From assembly GCA_009777995.1 (NCBI GenBank), contig WRKT01000003.1, positions 62,001 through 126,000 on the forward strand: a stretch of 64,000 nt of DNA, read 5' to 3'. Positions 43,096-51,665 of this stretch are shown here, in pieces. Under the pieces are notes generated by a model. The model did not search any database, had not been told where the DNA came from, and worked only from the letters and a program-made list of their open reading frames with translations. The position numbers and the translations under genes were made by a program. Each line of letters starts with the position of its first letter. Within the stretch, counting starts at the first letter, position 1. Origin of the DNA: Treponema sp. GTDB taxonomy: Bacteria > Spirochaetota > Spirochaetia > Treponematales > Breznakiellaceae.

Positions 43096-44351
43096 TGCTT
43101 AGATACCTGCAGGTCAAGGATACGTTTTAATTCGGTTATATTTGCTTTAAGCTTATGTTCACTTAACTTTGCAGCCATTTTAACAGCAGCCGGCTGTTTT
43201 AATGCACCCCCCGTAATTACACAAACTACAGTGTCACCGCTTTTAATCAGGCCCCGGTTTACTCCGTTCTTGAAACCTGCAAGTGATGCGGCAGCGGATG
43301 GCTCTGCTGCGATCCCTTCTCTTGCAAGCTCGCGCATCGCTTCGAGAATTTCTTCGTCCGTGACAGCAAGAGCTGCGCCATTACTGTCATAAATTGCATC
43401 AAGAACGCGGCGGCCTTTGTGGAGAGGAGCATCTGATGCAATGGACTGTGCAATTGTTTTATCTGTCTCTCCGTATCGACCTGCCTCCTTCTCACCCTTA
43501 TCGAATGCCTGCTTATAATGGGAGCAGTCCAAAGGCTGCACTGCAAAGAAACGGGGAATACTATCTATAAACCCAAGTTCGGCAAGCTCCTTAAAGCCCT
43601 TGTATGCCCCATAAAGTCCTCCCCCTGTCCCCACCGGGTGAATCATGATATCCGGGGCCTTCGACATGCTCTCGAAAATCTCATAGGCGTAGGTCTTCAT
43701 AGCCTCGTGGCGGATGGGATTTATGAAATTTACAAATTGATAAATCTTAAGTTCTTGAGCAGCACTTTTAAGCATCTGAGCTATCTCTTCAAAACTGTCG
43801 TAGTAAAGTATGGCTGTGTTTGCACCATATAATTGAATCATCTCTTTTTTTGTGTCAGAGGCAATGTATTCTACACAGACAAGGGCAGGGAAACCTGAGC
43901 GGGCTGAATATGCTGCAAAGGATGCTCCTGCATTGCCTGAGCTATAAGTAAAGGCATTCTTTACACCGATTTGCCTTGCATAGCTTATTGCAAGGCTGAA
44001 ACCTCTGTCTTTAAAGCTCCCTGTTGGCATCATTGTGTCATTCTTGAAATACAGTTCGGGGACACCGAATTCTTTGCCAATATGATTTGATTGAATAAGA
44101 GGTGTACCACCTTCTCCCAAAGAGACAATGTTTTTTTCTTCCACAAACGGGAAGAAGTCCCTATAACGCCAAATGCTACGGTCTCTACTATCTTGAAAGA
44201 GCCGGCTTAAATCTTTCTTCATTGCATTTAATTGATATTGAACTTCCAGAAGTCCCCCGCAGCAGGGGCAAAGGGTAAAATGCCCATCTAAGGGGAAGTC
44301 TTTCTTACAATCGTCGCAAATCAATGAGTGCGCATAGGTTTTCTCATTCAT
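43092..44351 (-). CDS. Threonine synthase-like PLP enzyme
   Basis: 419 residues from ATG 44351 (GAGGCAGG upstream); an alternative ATG at 44375 would add eight residues inside the acetyltransferase gene. An N-terminal zinc ribbon (CDDCKK, then CPCCGG) precedes a fold-type II PLP domain with the Schiff-base lysine in PTGSFKDRGF, the phosphate loop VGTGGGLYGAYKG and SSGNAGASFAAYSARSG. This matches threonine synthase (O-phosphohomoserine to threonine). It could instead be a related lyase such as diaminopropionate ammonia-lyase or threonine dehydratase, and its neighbours suggest degradation more than synthesis. Confidence 0.8.
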   Translation of the reverse strand: MNEKTYAHSLICDDCKKDFPLDGHFTLCPCCGGLLEVQYQLNAMKKDLSRLFQDSRDRSIWRYRDFFPFVEEKNIVSLGEGGTPLIQSNHIGKEFGVPELYFKNDTMMPTGSFKDRGFSLAISYARQIGVKNAFTYSSGNAGASFAAYSARSGFPALVCVEYIASDTKKEMIQLYGANTAILYYDSFEEIAQMLKSAAQELKIYQFVNFINPIRHEAMKTYAYEIFESMSKAPDIMIHPVGTGGGLYGAYKGFKELAELGFIDSIPRFFAVQPLDCSHYKQAFDKGEKEAGRYGETDKTIAQSIASDAPLHKGRRVLDAIYDSNGAALAVTDEEILEAMRELAREGIAAEPSAAASLAGFKNGVNRGLIKSGDTVVCVITGGALKQPAAVKMAAKLSEHKLKANITELKRILDLQVSKQ

Positions 44352-44910
44352 GCAGCCTGCCTCGTGCCCACTCATGTTTTAAGAGCCTGTATTCAAGCCT
44401 GTCTTTAAGTTTGCCGTCATGAAAGACGTATTCCTTGAATTCTGCCTCTTTAGTATAGCCGCATTTTTGCATAACTCTCTCGGAGCCGTAATTATCCTTA
44501 AGACAGCCGGTTGAAATTCTATAAACACCACCTTCCTCGAAGGCAAATTGTATGACGCGTTTTAATGCCTCTGTGACATAGCCCTTATTCCAATGCTTTT
44601 CCTTGATGAAATACCCCATGTGAACCAGTTTTCCGAAGTCGGTATTTTGCGTAACTGTATAACCCATCTCCCCGATAAACTCATTCGTGCTTTTTTCTTC
44701 AATCAAGAAAAAATAATATTTCCTGTCATTTGAGTTTTTATCATTTATTGCCATTAATAAATTTTCTTTGGATTCCTGAACAGAATTGGTCTTTATGTCT
44801 TGTAAAAAATACATCACTTTATCATTTGAAATAAGCTCATGATGATCCTTTAGATCGTCAATGATTAAGTCCCTGATTATCAGCCTTTCTGTATGTAATA
44901 TTATGCCCAT
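44344..44910 (-). CDS. GNAT acetyltransferase (RimJ/RimL type)
   Basis: 188 residues. Acetyltransf_3 pattern: opening HTERLIIRDLIIDDLKDHHELISND, acetyl-CoA site MGYFIKEKHWNKGYVTEALKRVIQFAFEE and the final VMQKCGYTKEAEFKEYVFHDGKLKDRLEYRLLKHEW. It N-acetylates an unknown amine, ribosomal protein or antibiotic. First gene of the minus-strand operon with the PLP enzyme and amidohydrolase; divergent from the peptide-binding protein gene across an 85-bp gap. Confidence 0.88.
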   Translation of the reverse strand: MGIILHTERLIIRDLIIDDLKDHHELISNDKVMYFLQDIKTNSVQESKENLLMAINDKNSNDRKYYFFLIEEKSTNEFIGEMGYTVTQNTDFGKLVHMGYFIKEKHWNKGYVTEALKRVIQFAFEEGGVYRISTGCLKDNYGSERVMQKCGYTKEAEFKEYVFHDGKLKDRLEYRLLKHEWARGRLHE

Positions 44911-44995
44911 GCTTGAAAATATCTCTTGTAGCTTTCTAAAAGCAATGGTAGAATTATCATCTAAGGAATTTTAATCTTTTTTATGGAGGATGTCT

Positions 44996-46546
44996 ATGAG
45001 GAAAGGAAAATTTATAGTGATAGCCATTTTACTGATGGCTGTACTCGTAGTTAATGTCCACGCAGGAGGCGGCAGACAGGCAACAACAGAAGGGAAGAAT
45101 ACCCTGGTTATTGCCAATACAGCCCAGCCTGTATCGTTGGATCCCACCCTTGGAAATGATGGCGGCTCAAATATAGTTTACAGACGGCTATATGACACTC
45201 TGGTTACAAATCAATACATTAATAACCAGCTTACCATCACTCCGGGCCTTGCAGAGTCATGGGATATACTTGCCCCCGATTCTTATCGTTTTAACATTCG
45301 CAGGGGCGTAAGGTTCCATAACGGCGATGAATTAAAGGCATCGGATGTGAAGTTCTCATTGGATCGTGCTATTGCGTCTGCCAGAGTAGGTTTTATCGTC
45401 AATATGATAAGGGAAGTAGTTGTTGTTAACGACTATCAGGTAATCCTAAACCTGCACTTCCCCTTTGCACCTCTACTTTCCAACCTGTCCCATGTTGGTG
45501 CCAGTATAGTTAGCGAGAGGGCTGTCAGGGAGTACGGTGAGCAATTCGGTCTTGCAAGACCTGTTGGAACAGGGCCCTTTATCTTTGATGAATGGGTTCA
45601 GGGTGTTTCAGTAAGTTTTAACCGCAACGATAATTATTGGGGACATAGACCGGCTTATGAGCACATGCTTATAAGGGTAATTCCGGATGCAACCATGCGT
45701 TTGATTGAAGTTGAAACAGGTAATGTGGATATTGCACTTGCAATAAACCCCTCTGACGTAGCCATGGCAGCTGCAAACCGGAATATCAATATGATGCGGG
45801 AACTCAGTATGGAACATACATACATTGCCTTCAACAATACTCGCCCGCCCTATACTGATCCCAATGTCCGCCGAGCAATAGCCCATGCCCTTAACAGGGA
45901 CGTAATGCGTACAAATATCTTCCAGGGCACAGGGCAGCTGTCCAATGGTCCCATTAATGATGCAGTGTGGGGCTCGATTAACCGTCAGCTTCAGCCTTAT
46001 GAGTTTAACCTTGCCAGGGCTAGAGAACTGATGGCTACGGCCGGGCATGCAAATGGCTTTGATACAACTATTACAATTAATGCCGCAAGCTCGACAGCCC
46101 TTGATACAGCCGAATATCTGCAGTCACAACTGCGTCAGTTGAATATCAATGTCAGGGTAGAGGCTTATGAAGCAGGTATACTCTTTGAAAGATTGGCAGC
46201 CGGGGAGCATGATATGTTCACGCTGAGCTGGACCACAGTAACAGGAGATGCTGACTACGGAATGTTCCCATTATTCCACACGCAAAACTGGGGTACAGCA
46301 GGAAACAGGTTCCGTTACAGCAATCCGCGTGTAGATACACTGCTTGAGCAGGGCCGCTACGAAACCAATCCTACAAGGCGTCTTGAGTATTACACTGAAG
46401 TCCAGAGGATCATTAGGGATGAAGCTCCTTGGGTATTCGTCCTACAGAACGAGTTCTTAATGGCCACAAAGCCAAATATCAGAGGCTTTGTTATAAACCC
46501 GCTTAGTACAGCAGAAGCTACATTTGAACGGATCACTTTTGAATAA
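44996..46546 (+). CDS. ABC transporter substrate-binding protein, family 5 (peptide/nickel type)
   Basis: 516 residues starting at ATG 44996, the second ATG, because GGAGG ends 6 nt before it; the first ATG at 44990 abuts the Shine-Dalgarno. Signal peptide to about residue 23 (NVHAGGGRQ), no lipobox. SBP_bac_5 marks are LDPTLGNDGGSNIVYRRLYDTL, GLAESWDI, RRGVRFHNGDELKASDVKFSLDR, PVGTGPFIF, and DPNVRRAIAHALNRD. It binds a peptide, nickel chelate or similar ligand in the periplasm. The permease genes lie convergently downstream, so both units likely form one importer. A strong terminator follows. Confidence 0.92.
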   Translation: MRKGKFIVIAILLMAVLVVNVHAGGGRQATTEGKNTLVIANTAQPVSLDPTLGNDGGSNIVYRRLYDTLVTNQYINNQLTITPGLAESWDILAPDSYRFNIRRGVRFHNGDELKASDVKFSLDRAIASARVGFIVNMIREVVVVNDYQVILNLHFPFAPLLSNLSHVGASIVSERAVREYGEQFGLARPVGTGPFIFDEWVQGVSVSFNRNDNYWGHRPAYEHMLIRVIPDATMRLIEVETGNVDIALAINPSDVAMAAANRNINMMRELSMEHTYIAFNNTRPPYTDPNVRRAIAHALNRDVMRTNIFQGTGQLSNGPINDAVWGSINRQLQPYEFNLARARELMATAGHANGFDTTITINAASSTALDTAEYLQSQLRQLNINVRVEAYEAGILFERLAAGEHDMFTLSWTTVTGDADYGMFPLFHTQNWGTAGNRFRYSNPRVDTLLEQGRYETNPTRRLEYYTEVQRIIRDEAPWVFVLQNEFLMATKPNIRGFVINPLSTAEATFERITFE

Positions 46547-46573
46547 GGCTTACTAAGAGGTCGTTTTTCAATT

Positions 46574-46600
46574 AAACCCCTGCTTATGGCAGGGGTTTTT
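46574..46600 (+). terminator. Rho-independent terminator, probably bidirectional
   Basis: AAACCCCTGC, loop TTATG, GCAGGGGTTT, then TT: a perfect 10-bp stem with T-run on the plus strand and A-run on the left arm. It sits between two convergent transcription units and could serve both. Confidence 0.88.
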
Positions 46601-46959
46601 TATAGTATTAATGATAAAACAAATTGAGATATGGCTGTAACAAAAATTGTACCAAAGCCCAGATAAATCAGGTTAAATGCATTTTTGCGCTTTTCTTTTC
46701 GCTTTTTTACATAGAATTCACCGTGGGTTGAGTGGTCCAAAAGCTTACTCTTGGGCAAGAAGACAGGAAAAAACTCAACCATTACCCCTGTAAAGAGGAG
46801 TATTGATGCCGCATAGAAGTTTACCCTGAATATATATCGGGGTGAAAAACGCCCGCTAAGAGAAGAGTCTATCAATATTGTAAAAGCTGAAATTAGGATA
46901 AACAAGATTCCCGATGCTCCCAATACTTTTGCTATTACGAGCAGAACACGTTTTATCAT
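46600..46959 (-). CDS. Small membrane protein after the permease genes
   Basis: 119 residues with three likely membrane helices (about 7-30, 45-68 and 93-117) and a basic loop (KKRKEKRKN). No family recognised. It is 18 bp downstream of the second permease gene and probably co-transcribed with it. It ends right at the shared terminator. Confidence 0.6.
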   Translation of the reverse strand: MIKRVLLVIAKVLGASGILFILISAFTILIDSSLSGRFSPRYIFRVNFYAASILLFTGVMVEFFPVFLPKSKLLDHSTHGEFYVKKRKEKRKNAFNLIYLGFGTIFVTAISQFVLSLIL

Positions 46960-46977
46960 TTCAAGTTTTGAAGGCTC

Positions 46978-47880
46978 TTACTTTTTTAGTTTGGGATCGA
47001 AGGCGTCCCTAAGGCCATCACCCATCATATTTAGACCTAAAACCACCGTTACTATTGCAAGCCCGGGGAAGATGGTTAAGTGTGGGTGGAGACGGATAAA
47101 GCGCCTCCCGGCCGATAACATAGCTCCCCATTCAGGTATGGGTAACTGTATGCCAATTCCAAGAAAACTAAGCCCTGCTGCGGCAAGTATTGCACCTGCA
47201 AGACCTATGGTAGCCTGGACTATTATGGGAGCCATGCAGTTTGGCAGTATATGCCTTGAGATTATTCTTAAGTCAGATGCACCAACAGAACGGGCAGCCT
47301 CTACAAACTCCAGCTCTTTCAAAGTAAGCACAGATGCCCTGACTATCCTTGCATAGGAAGGTATGGCACCGATTCCCACTGAAATCATGGTATTGTAAAG
47401 CCCGGGGCCAAGTGCAGCGGCAATGGATATTGCGAGCAGTATTCCCGGAATTGCAAGGAGGGTATCAACTAATCGCATTATGACATTATCAACAACTTTA
47501 CCGTAAAACCCTGCAAGGGAACCAAGGGTGGTTCCTACGACAAGGGCGATACCCACCACTATAAAACCTACGGCAAGCGAAATCCGCGAGCCGTGAATTA
47601 TTCTTGCAAAAATATCACGGCCAAAATTATCTGTCCCAAATGGATGGCGGAGGCTTGGTCTTAGGAAAACATTTTCCGGGTCTTGCACATCATAACCGGG
47701 GTTGATGCCGTCGCCGGGGGCGATTACATCGGCAAAGATTGCACATAAAATCAATATAATTACAATAAAAAGGCCAACCATTGCTGTCTTATTTTTTCTG
47801 AAACGCCGCCAAACATCTTCAAATTGACTATATGTTTTCTTGGGTTTTTCTTTTTCGCTAAAAGTACTGACATTACTCAT
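46978..47880 (-). CDS. Dipeptide/nickel-type ABC permease (DppC family)
   Basis: 300 residues, about six membrane helices. An N-terminal OppC_N segment (VWRRFRKNKTAMVGLFIV) is followed by HPFGTDNFGRDIFARIIHGSRISLAVG and the BPD_transp_1 domain with EAA loop EAARSVGASDLRIISRHILPN. It pairs with the upstream DppB-type permease to form the channel. No ATPase gene is found in the window, so ATP-binding subunits must come from elsewhere. Confidence 0.93.
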   Translation of the reverse strand: MSNVSTFSEKEKPKKTYSQFEDVWRRFRKNKTAMVGLFIVIILILCAIFADVIAPGDGINPGYDVQDPENVFLRPSLRHPFGTDNFGRDIFARIIHGSRISLAVGFIVVGIALVVGTTLGSLAGFYGKVVDNVIMRLVDTLLAIPGILLAISIAAALGPGLYNTMISVGIGAIPSYARIVRASVLTLKELEFVEAARSVGASDLRIISRHILPNCMAPIIVQATIGLAGAILAAAGLSFLGIGIQLPIPEWGAMLSAGRRFIRLHPHLTIFPGLAIVTVVLGLNMMGDGLRDAFDPKLKK

Positions 47881-47889
47881 TTTTTTCCC

Positions 47890-48816
47890 CTAGTTATACT
47901 GAGATCTGATTCGCGGATCTATATAGGCATAGAGAATGTCTACAGCCAAGTTTATTATACTAAAGGTAAATGCGATTAATAAAACACCGCCCTGTATAAT
48001 CGGATAATCCCTCATTGTTATAGATGTGATCATGAAATTCCCAAGACCGGGAATTGCAAAGATCTGCTCTGTTACTATTGCACCTCCCATAAGAAAACCG
48101 AATTGGAGGCCGACTACCGTGATGACCGGGATTAAGGCATTTTTTAGCGCATGCTTGGTGATAATCGTAAACTCGGTAAGTCCTTTTGCCCTGGCTGTCC
48201 TTATATAATCCTGCCGAATAACTTCGAGCATGCTGGACCTGGTAAAACGCATAATAACAGCAAGAGAAGTGCTCGAAAGGGTCAGAATGGGCATGATCCA
48301 GTTAAGTGGGCTTGACCATCCGGTTGGGGGCAGCCAGCCCAGGAATACAGAAAAAAGGAGTGCAAGCATCAGGCCCTGCCAAAAGTTTGGAATGGAGACT
48401 CCGATTAAACCTATAATCGTTACTGTATTGTCAAATAACGAATACTGTTTAATGGCGCTTATCATTCCAAGGGGGATACCAAGTACCACAGCGAATAAGA
48501 CGGACATTGCAGCCAAATGGATGGTGGTAGGGAAGCGGGCTGTAATTTCGTCAATGACAGGGCGTCTGGAATTTAAGGACCTGCCAAAGTCAAGTTTAAA
48601 TGTATCCAGGAAAAAGTTTCCGAGCCGGACTATATATGTGTCGTTTAATCCCATTTCTTCTCTAAGCTGATCAATTTGCCACTGTTCAGCCTGCTCTCCA
48701 AGCATTAATCTGGCAGGATCTCCCGGGGTTATATAGTTTAACGTAAAAATTATGAACATTACACCAAGTAATACAGGTATAAGAAGTCCCAAACGTCTTA
48801 ATATATAGATATGCAT
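47890..48816 (-). CDS. Dipeptide/nickel-type ABC permease (DppB family)
   Basis: 308 residues when started at ATG 48816, which gives the typical MHIYILRRLGLLIPVLLGV. A longer frame from TTG 48852 would add 12 atypical residues, and that TTG is part of a promoter-like -35 box. Domains: N-terminal transmembrane helix, GDPARLM and DFGRSL periplasmic region, then BPD_transp_1 with EAA loop DYIRTARAKGLTEFTIITKHALKNA. No Shine-Dalgarno precedes 48816, so the mRNA may be nearly leaderless. Confidence 0.85.
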   Translation of the reverse strand: MHIYILRRLGLLIPVLLGVMFIIFTLNYITPGDPARLMLGEQAEQWQIDQLREEMGLNDTYIVRLGNFFLDTFKLDFGRSLNSRRPVIDEITARFPTTIHLAAMSVLFAVVLGIPLGMISAIKQYSLFDNTVTIIGLIGVSIPNFWQGLMLALLFSVFLGWLPPTGWSSPLNWIMPILTLSSTSLAVIMRFTRSSMLEVIRQDYIRTARAKGLTEFTIITKHALKNALIPVITVVGLQFGFLMGGAIVTEQIFAIPGLGNFMITSITMRDYPIIQGGVLLIAFTFSIINLAVDILYAYIDPRIRSQYN

Positions 48817-48822
48817 GTGTTT

Positions 48823-48852
48823 ATTATGAAGCCTGCGATTATAAGTTGTCAA
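48823..48852 (-). promoter_or_regulatory. Promoter-like sequence for the permease operon
   Basis: On the minus strand: TTGACA (48852-48847), 18-bp spacer, CATAAT (48828-48823). Transcription would begin close to the ATG at 48816. Confidence 0.5.
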
Positions 48853-48868
48853 TATGTCGTTTACCTGC

Positions 48869-48897
48869 TTGCCAAAGCATCTTTTTTTTAATAAACT
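48869..48897 (+). promoter_or_regulatory. Promoter-like sequence for the riboflavin transporter operon
   Basis: TTGCCA (48869-48874), 17-bp spacer, TAAACT (48892-48897), ending about 10 bp before the riboswitch. Confidence 0.5.
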
Positions 48898-48907
48898 CTA
48901 ATTCAAG

Positions 48908-49038
48908 ATTTTCAGGGTCGGGTGAAATTCCCTACCGGTGGTATAGCCCACGACTTTGCGTTTAGCGGGGAGACTCGCAGATGCGAACTGAACCGGTGCA
49001 ATTCCGGTGCCGACGGTATAGTCCGGATGGAAGAAAAT
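48908..49038 (+). ncRNA. FMN riboswitch (RFN element)
   Basis: The conserved blocks of the RFN element are present in order: TTCAGGG..GGGTGAAATTCCC, TACCGGTGGT, AGCCCACGA, a variable stem around 48960-48985, GAACCGGTGCAATTCCGGTG and GCCGACGGTATAGTCCGGATG..AGAAAA. It should bind FMN and reduce expression of the riboflavin transporter genes when FMN is abundant. No long U-run terminator follows, which points to control of translation. Confidence 0.96.
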
Positions 49039-49068
49039 TTTCTTTGTGTATAGATACTTTTCTTTAAG

Positions 49069-49114
49069 ATAGAACCCTGGATTAATAACAGTTGCGTTGT
49101 ACCGGAGGTTCTAT
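49069..49114 (+). promoter_or_regulatory. Possible RBS-sequestering helix of the FMN riboswitch
   Basis: ATAGAACC (49069-49076) is exactly complementary to GGTTCTAT (49107-49114), which contains the end of the Shine-Dalgarno GGAGG (49104-49108) and the first bases of the rfuA ATG. Pairing would hide the start. Inference from complementarity. Confidence 0.55.
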
Positions 49115-50159
49115 GAAGCTTTTTTTCCTTTTCCTTATCATTAGTTTTTTGTTCTCGGGCTGCTCAAACAGGGGCAGAGAAGCCGGAGCCTCTTCCGTAA
49201 CAGGACCTTCAATACTAGTATTTATCCCCGGGGTTGTCGCAGGAAGCGCAACTTACGAGATGCTTGAAGAGGGGGTAAGAAGGGCAGTTGATGATTACTC
49301 CGCAGCGAACCCTGCAGCGAACCCCGCTCCCACGATCACCGTGATAGAAGGCGGGTTTAACCAGGCAGCATGGGAGGGCCAGATAATGACCCTCGCAGCT
49401 TCGGGCAACTATGACCTGATTGCATCGTCTAACCCATCTCTGCCCGAGATTGTCTCTGTTGTTTCTCGCAGCTTCCCCGAGCAGAAGTTCCTTCTTCTTG
49501 ATGCAGAGATGGCAGGAAATCCGAATGTTTATAGCTTTCGCTTTAACCAGAGGGAAAAGACCTTTATGTCAGGATACCTTGCAGCCCTAGTTTCATTGGA
49601 AGAGAGGCCGGATAGCAGGCGCATTGGCTTTGTTGCGGCACAGGAGTATCCGGTTCTAAACGATATACTCTTGCCGGGCTTTATCGAAGGAGCACAGGCT
49701 GTTGATCCCGGCTTTACAGTTGACTTCCGTGTTGTCGGGAATTGGTTTGATGCTGCAAGAGCTGCAGAGCTTGCTGCAGGAATGATTCGAGACGGAGTGA
49801 CGGCAATTCTCCCCATTGCAGGCGGTGCAAGTCATGGAGTGGTCCAGGCCGCTTCAGAGGCAGGAGCAAAGGTCGTGTGGATTGATACCAACGGTTATGG
49901 CATAAGGCCCGGCACTGTCATTGGCAGTGTAATTCTAAGACAGGACAGGGCAGCTTATGAGACTACCCTTGCTTTCCTTCACGGGACTTTACCCTTCGGA
50001 ACAGCCGAACTTAAGGGAACTGCAGACGGCTTTGTCGACTTTATTGACGACGACCCCGACTATATCGCCCATGTAAGTCAAACTGTCAGGGACAGGCAGG
50101 CAGAACTCGTTAACCGTCTGCGCACAGGCGTTTTATTAATCGATGAGCTAGGCAGATAA
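49113..50159 (+). CDS. rfuA: Riboflavin-binding lipoprotein RfuA (BMP family)
   Basis: 348 residues from ATG 49113, with GGAGG upstream. Signal peptide with lipobox LFSGC. BMP/periplasmic binding fold: ILVFIPGVVAGSATYEMLEEG, LIASSNPSLPEI, GNPNVYSFRFNQREKTFMSGYLAAL, IGFVAAQEYPVLNDILLPGFIEGA, and LPIAGGASHGVVQAASEAGAKVVWIDTN. In Treponema pallidum the homologous Tp0298 (RfuA) binds riboflavin. The FMN riboswitch in front supports the same ligand here. First gene of rfuABCD. Confidence 0.9.
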   Translation: MKLFFLFLIISFLFSGCSNRGREAGASSVTGPSILVFIPGVVAGSATYEMLEEGVRRAVDDYSAANPAANPAPTITVIEGGFNQAAWEGQIMTLAASGNYDLIASSNPSLPEIVSVVSRSFPEQKFLLLDAEMAGNPNVYSFRFNQREKTFMSGYLAALVSLEERPDSRRIGFVAAQEYPVLNDILLPGFIEGAQAVDPGFTVDFRVVGNWFDAARAAELAAGMIRDGVTAILPIAGGASHGVVQAASEAGAKVVWIDTNGYGIRPGTVIGSVILRQDRAAYETTLAFLHGTLPFGTAELKGTADGFVDFIDDDPDYIAHVSQTVRDRQAELVNRLRTGVLLIDELGR

Positions 50160-50174
50160 GCATATATAAAACCG

Positions 50175-51665
50175 ATGGTAGAGCTAAAAAGCATAAGCAA
50201 GTACTTCCCGTCAAACGGGGTAATGGCCTTAACCGGGGCCTCTATCACCCTCCGTCCCGGGGAGATTCATGCCCTGCTTGGTGAAAATGGAAGCGGCAAG
50301 TCCACTCTTATGCATGTTCTTGCAGGGTACTTCCTCCCGACAGATGGCAGCATTCTTATCGCCGGAAAACCAAGGCGTTTTTCTGCCCCGGGAGATGCAC
50401 TTGCCTGTGGGATTGGCATGGTTCGCCAGCACCCCGCACTTATTGGAGGGTTTAAGGTTTGGGAGGATTGCATACTTGGTGCGGAGAGGCAAAAAGAGGG
50501 CACTTTTCTTTCCGGCATCTCGCCTTTTTACAGCCCCCGCCTTCTAAAATCGAAGGTTAGGGAAGTATCCGAGGGCCGTGGGTTTAACCTCCCCCTTGAG
50601 AGTCCCACTCAAAGTCTTACCATAAGCGAGAGGCAGAAGGCGGCAGTGCTAAGCCTCTTATTAAGGGGCGTAAAATGGCTGATCTTTGATGAGCCTACGT
50701 CTGTCCTTACTACGGAAGAAAAAGAAAATTTTTTTAAGCTCCTCGCAGACCTTCGCAAAGAGGGCAGGGGCATTTTCCTTATTACCCATAAGCTCGAAGA
50801 AGCCCTTCATCTTTCGGATAGGATAACCGTGATACGCGGGGGGATTATAGAGAAGACTTTTGATTCTAAAGAGGCGAGCCTTGAAGTGCTTGAAAAAGCC
50901 ATATTTCAAGGGAGTGATACCATATATAGTACCAAAATGACCCCCTCCGGTAGTACCATATCATCAATTAATAAAAAACCTGTGCTATCTGTAAACGATT
51001 TAATGATAAAACTGCCCGGCGCCACAGAGTTAAACAAGATAAGTTTTAATATTCCGTGCGGGGAGATACTCGGTATAACAGGGGTGAGGGACCTAGGCTT
51101 AGAGGCACTTGAGCTCGCCCTATGCGGGCTTTTAAGCCCGGCTCGAGATTTGACAATGCAAGGCTCAATCAGCCTTAACGGGTATGAGATTTTGGGGAAG
51201 GGTGTTCTTGCTTTTCGCAGGGCAGGAGGGGCATATCTTGGCCCCGATCGCTTGGGTGTGAATCTTGCGTCGGGTCTTCCCTTAAGAGAGAGCCTTTTAA
51301 TTCATGCCTTTCGCAGGCTTAAGCGCGGGATTTTCCTAAAAGCAGGCCCTCTTACCGAGTTTTGCCGCAGAATCATGGACGGGGCAGGAATTGACCGTTC
51401 CCCCTCTGCACCCGTTGACTCCTTCTCGGGCGGCATGCTTCAGCGCATCCTTTTAGCAAGGGAGTTTGCCGAAGAGGCAAGCCTGCTGATTCTCTCTGAA
51501 GGGGGAAGCGGGCTTGATTACTCAAAGCGCTTAGAGCTTGAACAGAGGCTTAGAGAGATTGCGGGGCAGGAGAAGGCCGTTCTTTTGATTTCCACGGATG
51601 TCCACGAGCTTATTACAGTCGCTGACAGGATTTTGGTTTTGGAAGAAGGAGGTTTAAAAGGGTGA
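50175..51665 (+). CDS. rfuB: Riboflavin ABC transporter ATPase RfuB, second site degenerate
   Basis: 496 residues with two ATPase halves, as in BMP/ribose-type importers. The first half has Walker A GENGSGKST, Walker B WLIFDEPTSVL and a switch histidine in LITHKLEE; its signature reads LTISERQK. The second half has no Walker A lysine (GVRDLGLEALE replaces GxxGxGKS) but keeps signature FSGGMLQR and LLILSEGGSGLD, so only one composite site is probably catalytic. It energises uptake through RfuC and RfuD. It overlaps rfuC by 4 nt. Confidence 0.9.
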   Translation: MVELKSISKYFPSNGVMALTGASITLRPGEIHALLGENGSGKSTLMHVLAGYFLPTDGSILIAGKPRRFSAPGDALACGIGMVRQHPALIGGFKVWEDCILGAERQKEGTFLSGISPFYSPRLLKSKVREVSEGRGFNLPLESPTQSLTISERQKAAVLSLLLRGVKWLIFDEPTSVLTTEEKENFFKLLADLRKEGRGIFLITHKLEEALHLSDRITVIRGGIIEKTFDSKEASLEVLEKAIFQGSDTIYSTKMTPSGSTISSINKKPVLSVNDLMIKLPGATELNKISFNIPCGEILGITGVRDLGLEALELALCGLLSPARDLTMQGSISLNGYEILGKGVLAFRRAGGAYLGPDRLGVNLASGLPLRESLLIHAFRRLKRGIFLKAGPLTEFCRRIMDGAGIDRSPSAPVDSFSGGMLQRILLAREFAEEASLLILSEGGSGLDYSKRLELEQRLREIAGQEKAVLLISTDVHELITVADRILVLEEGGLKG

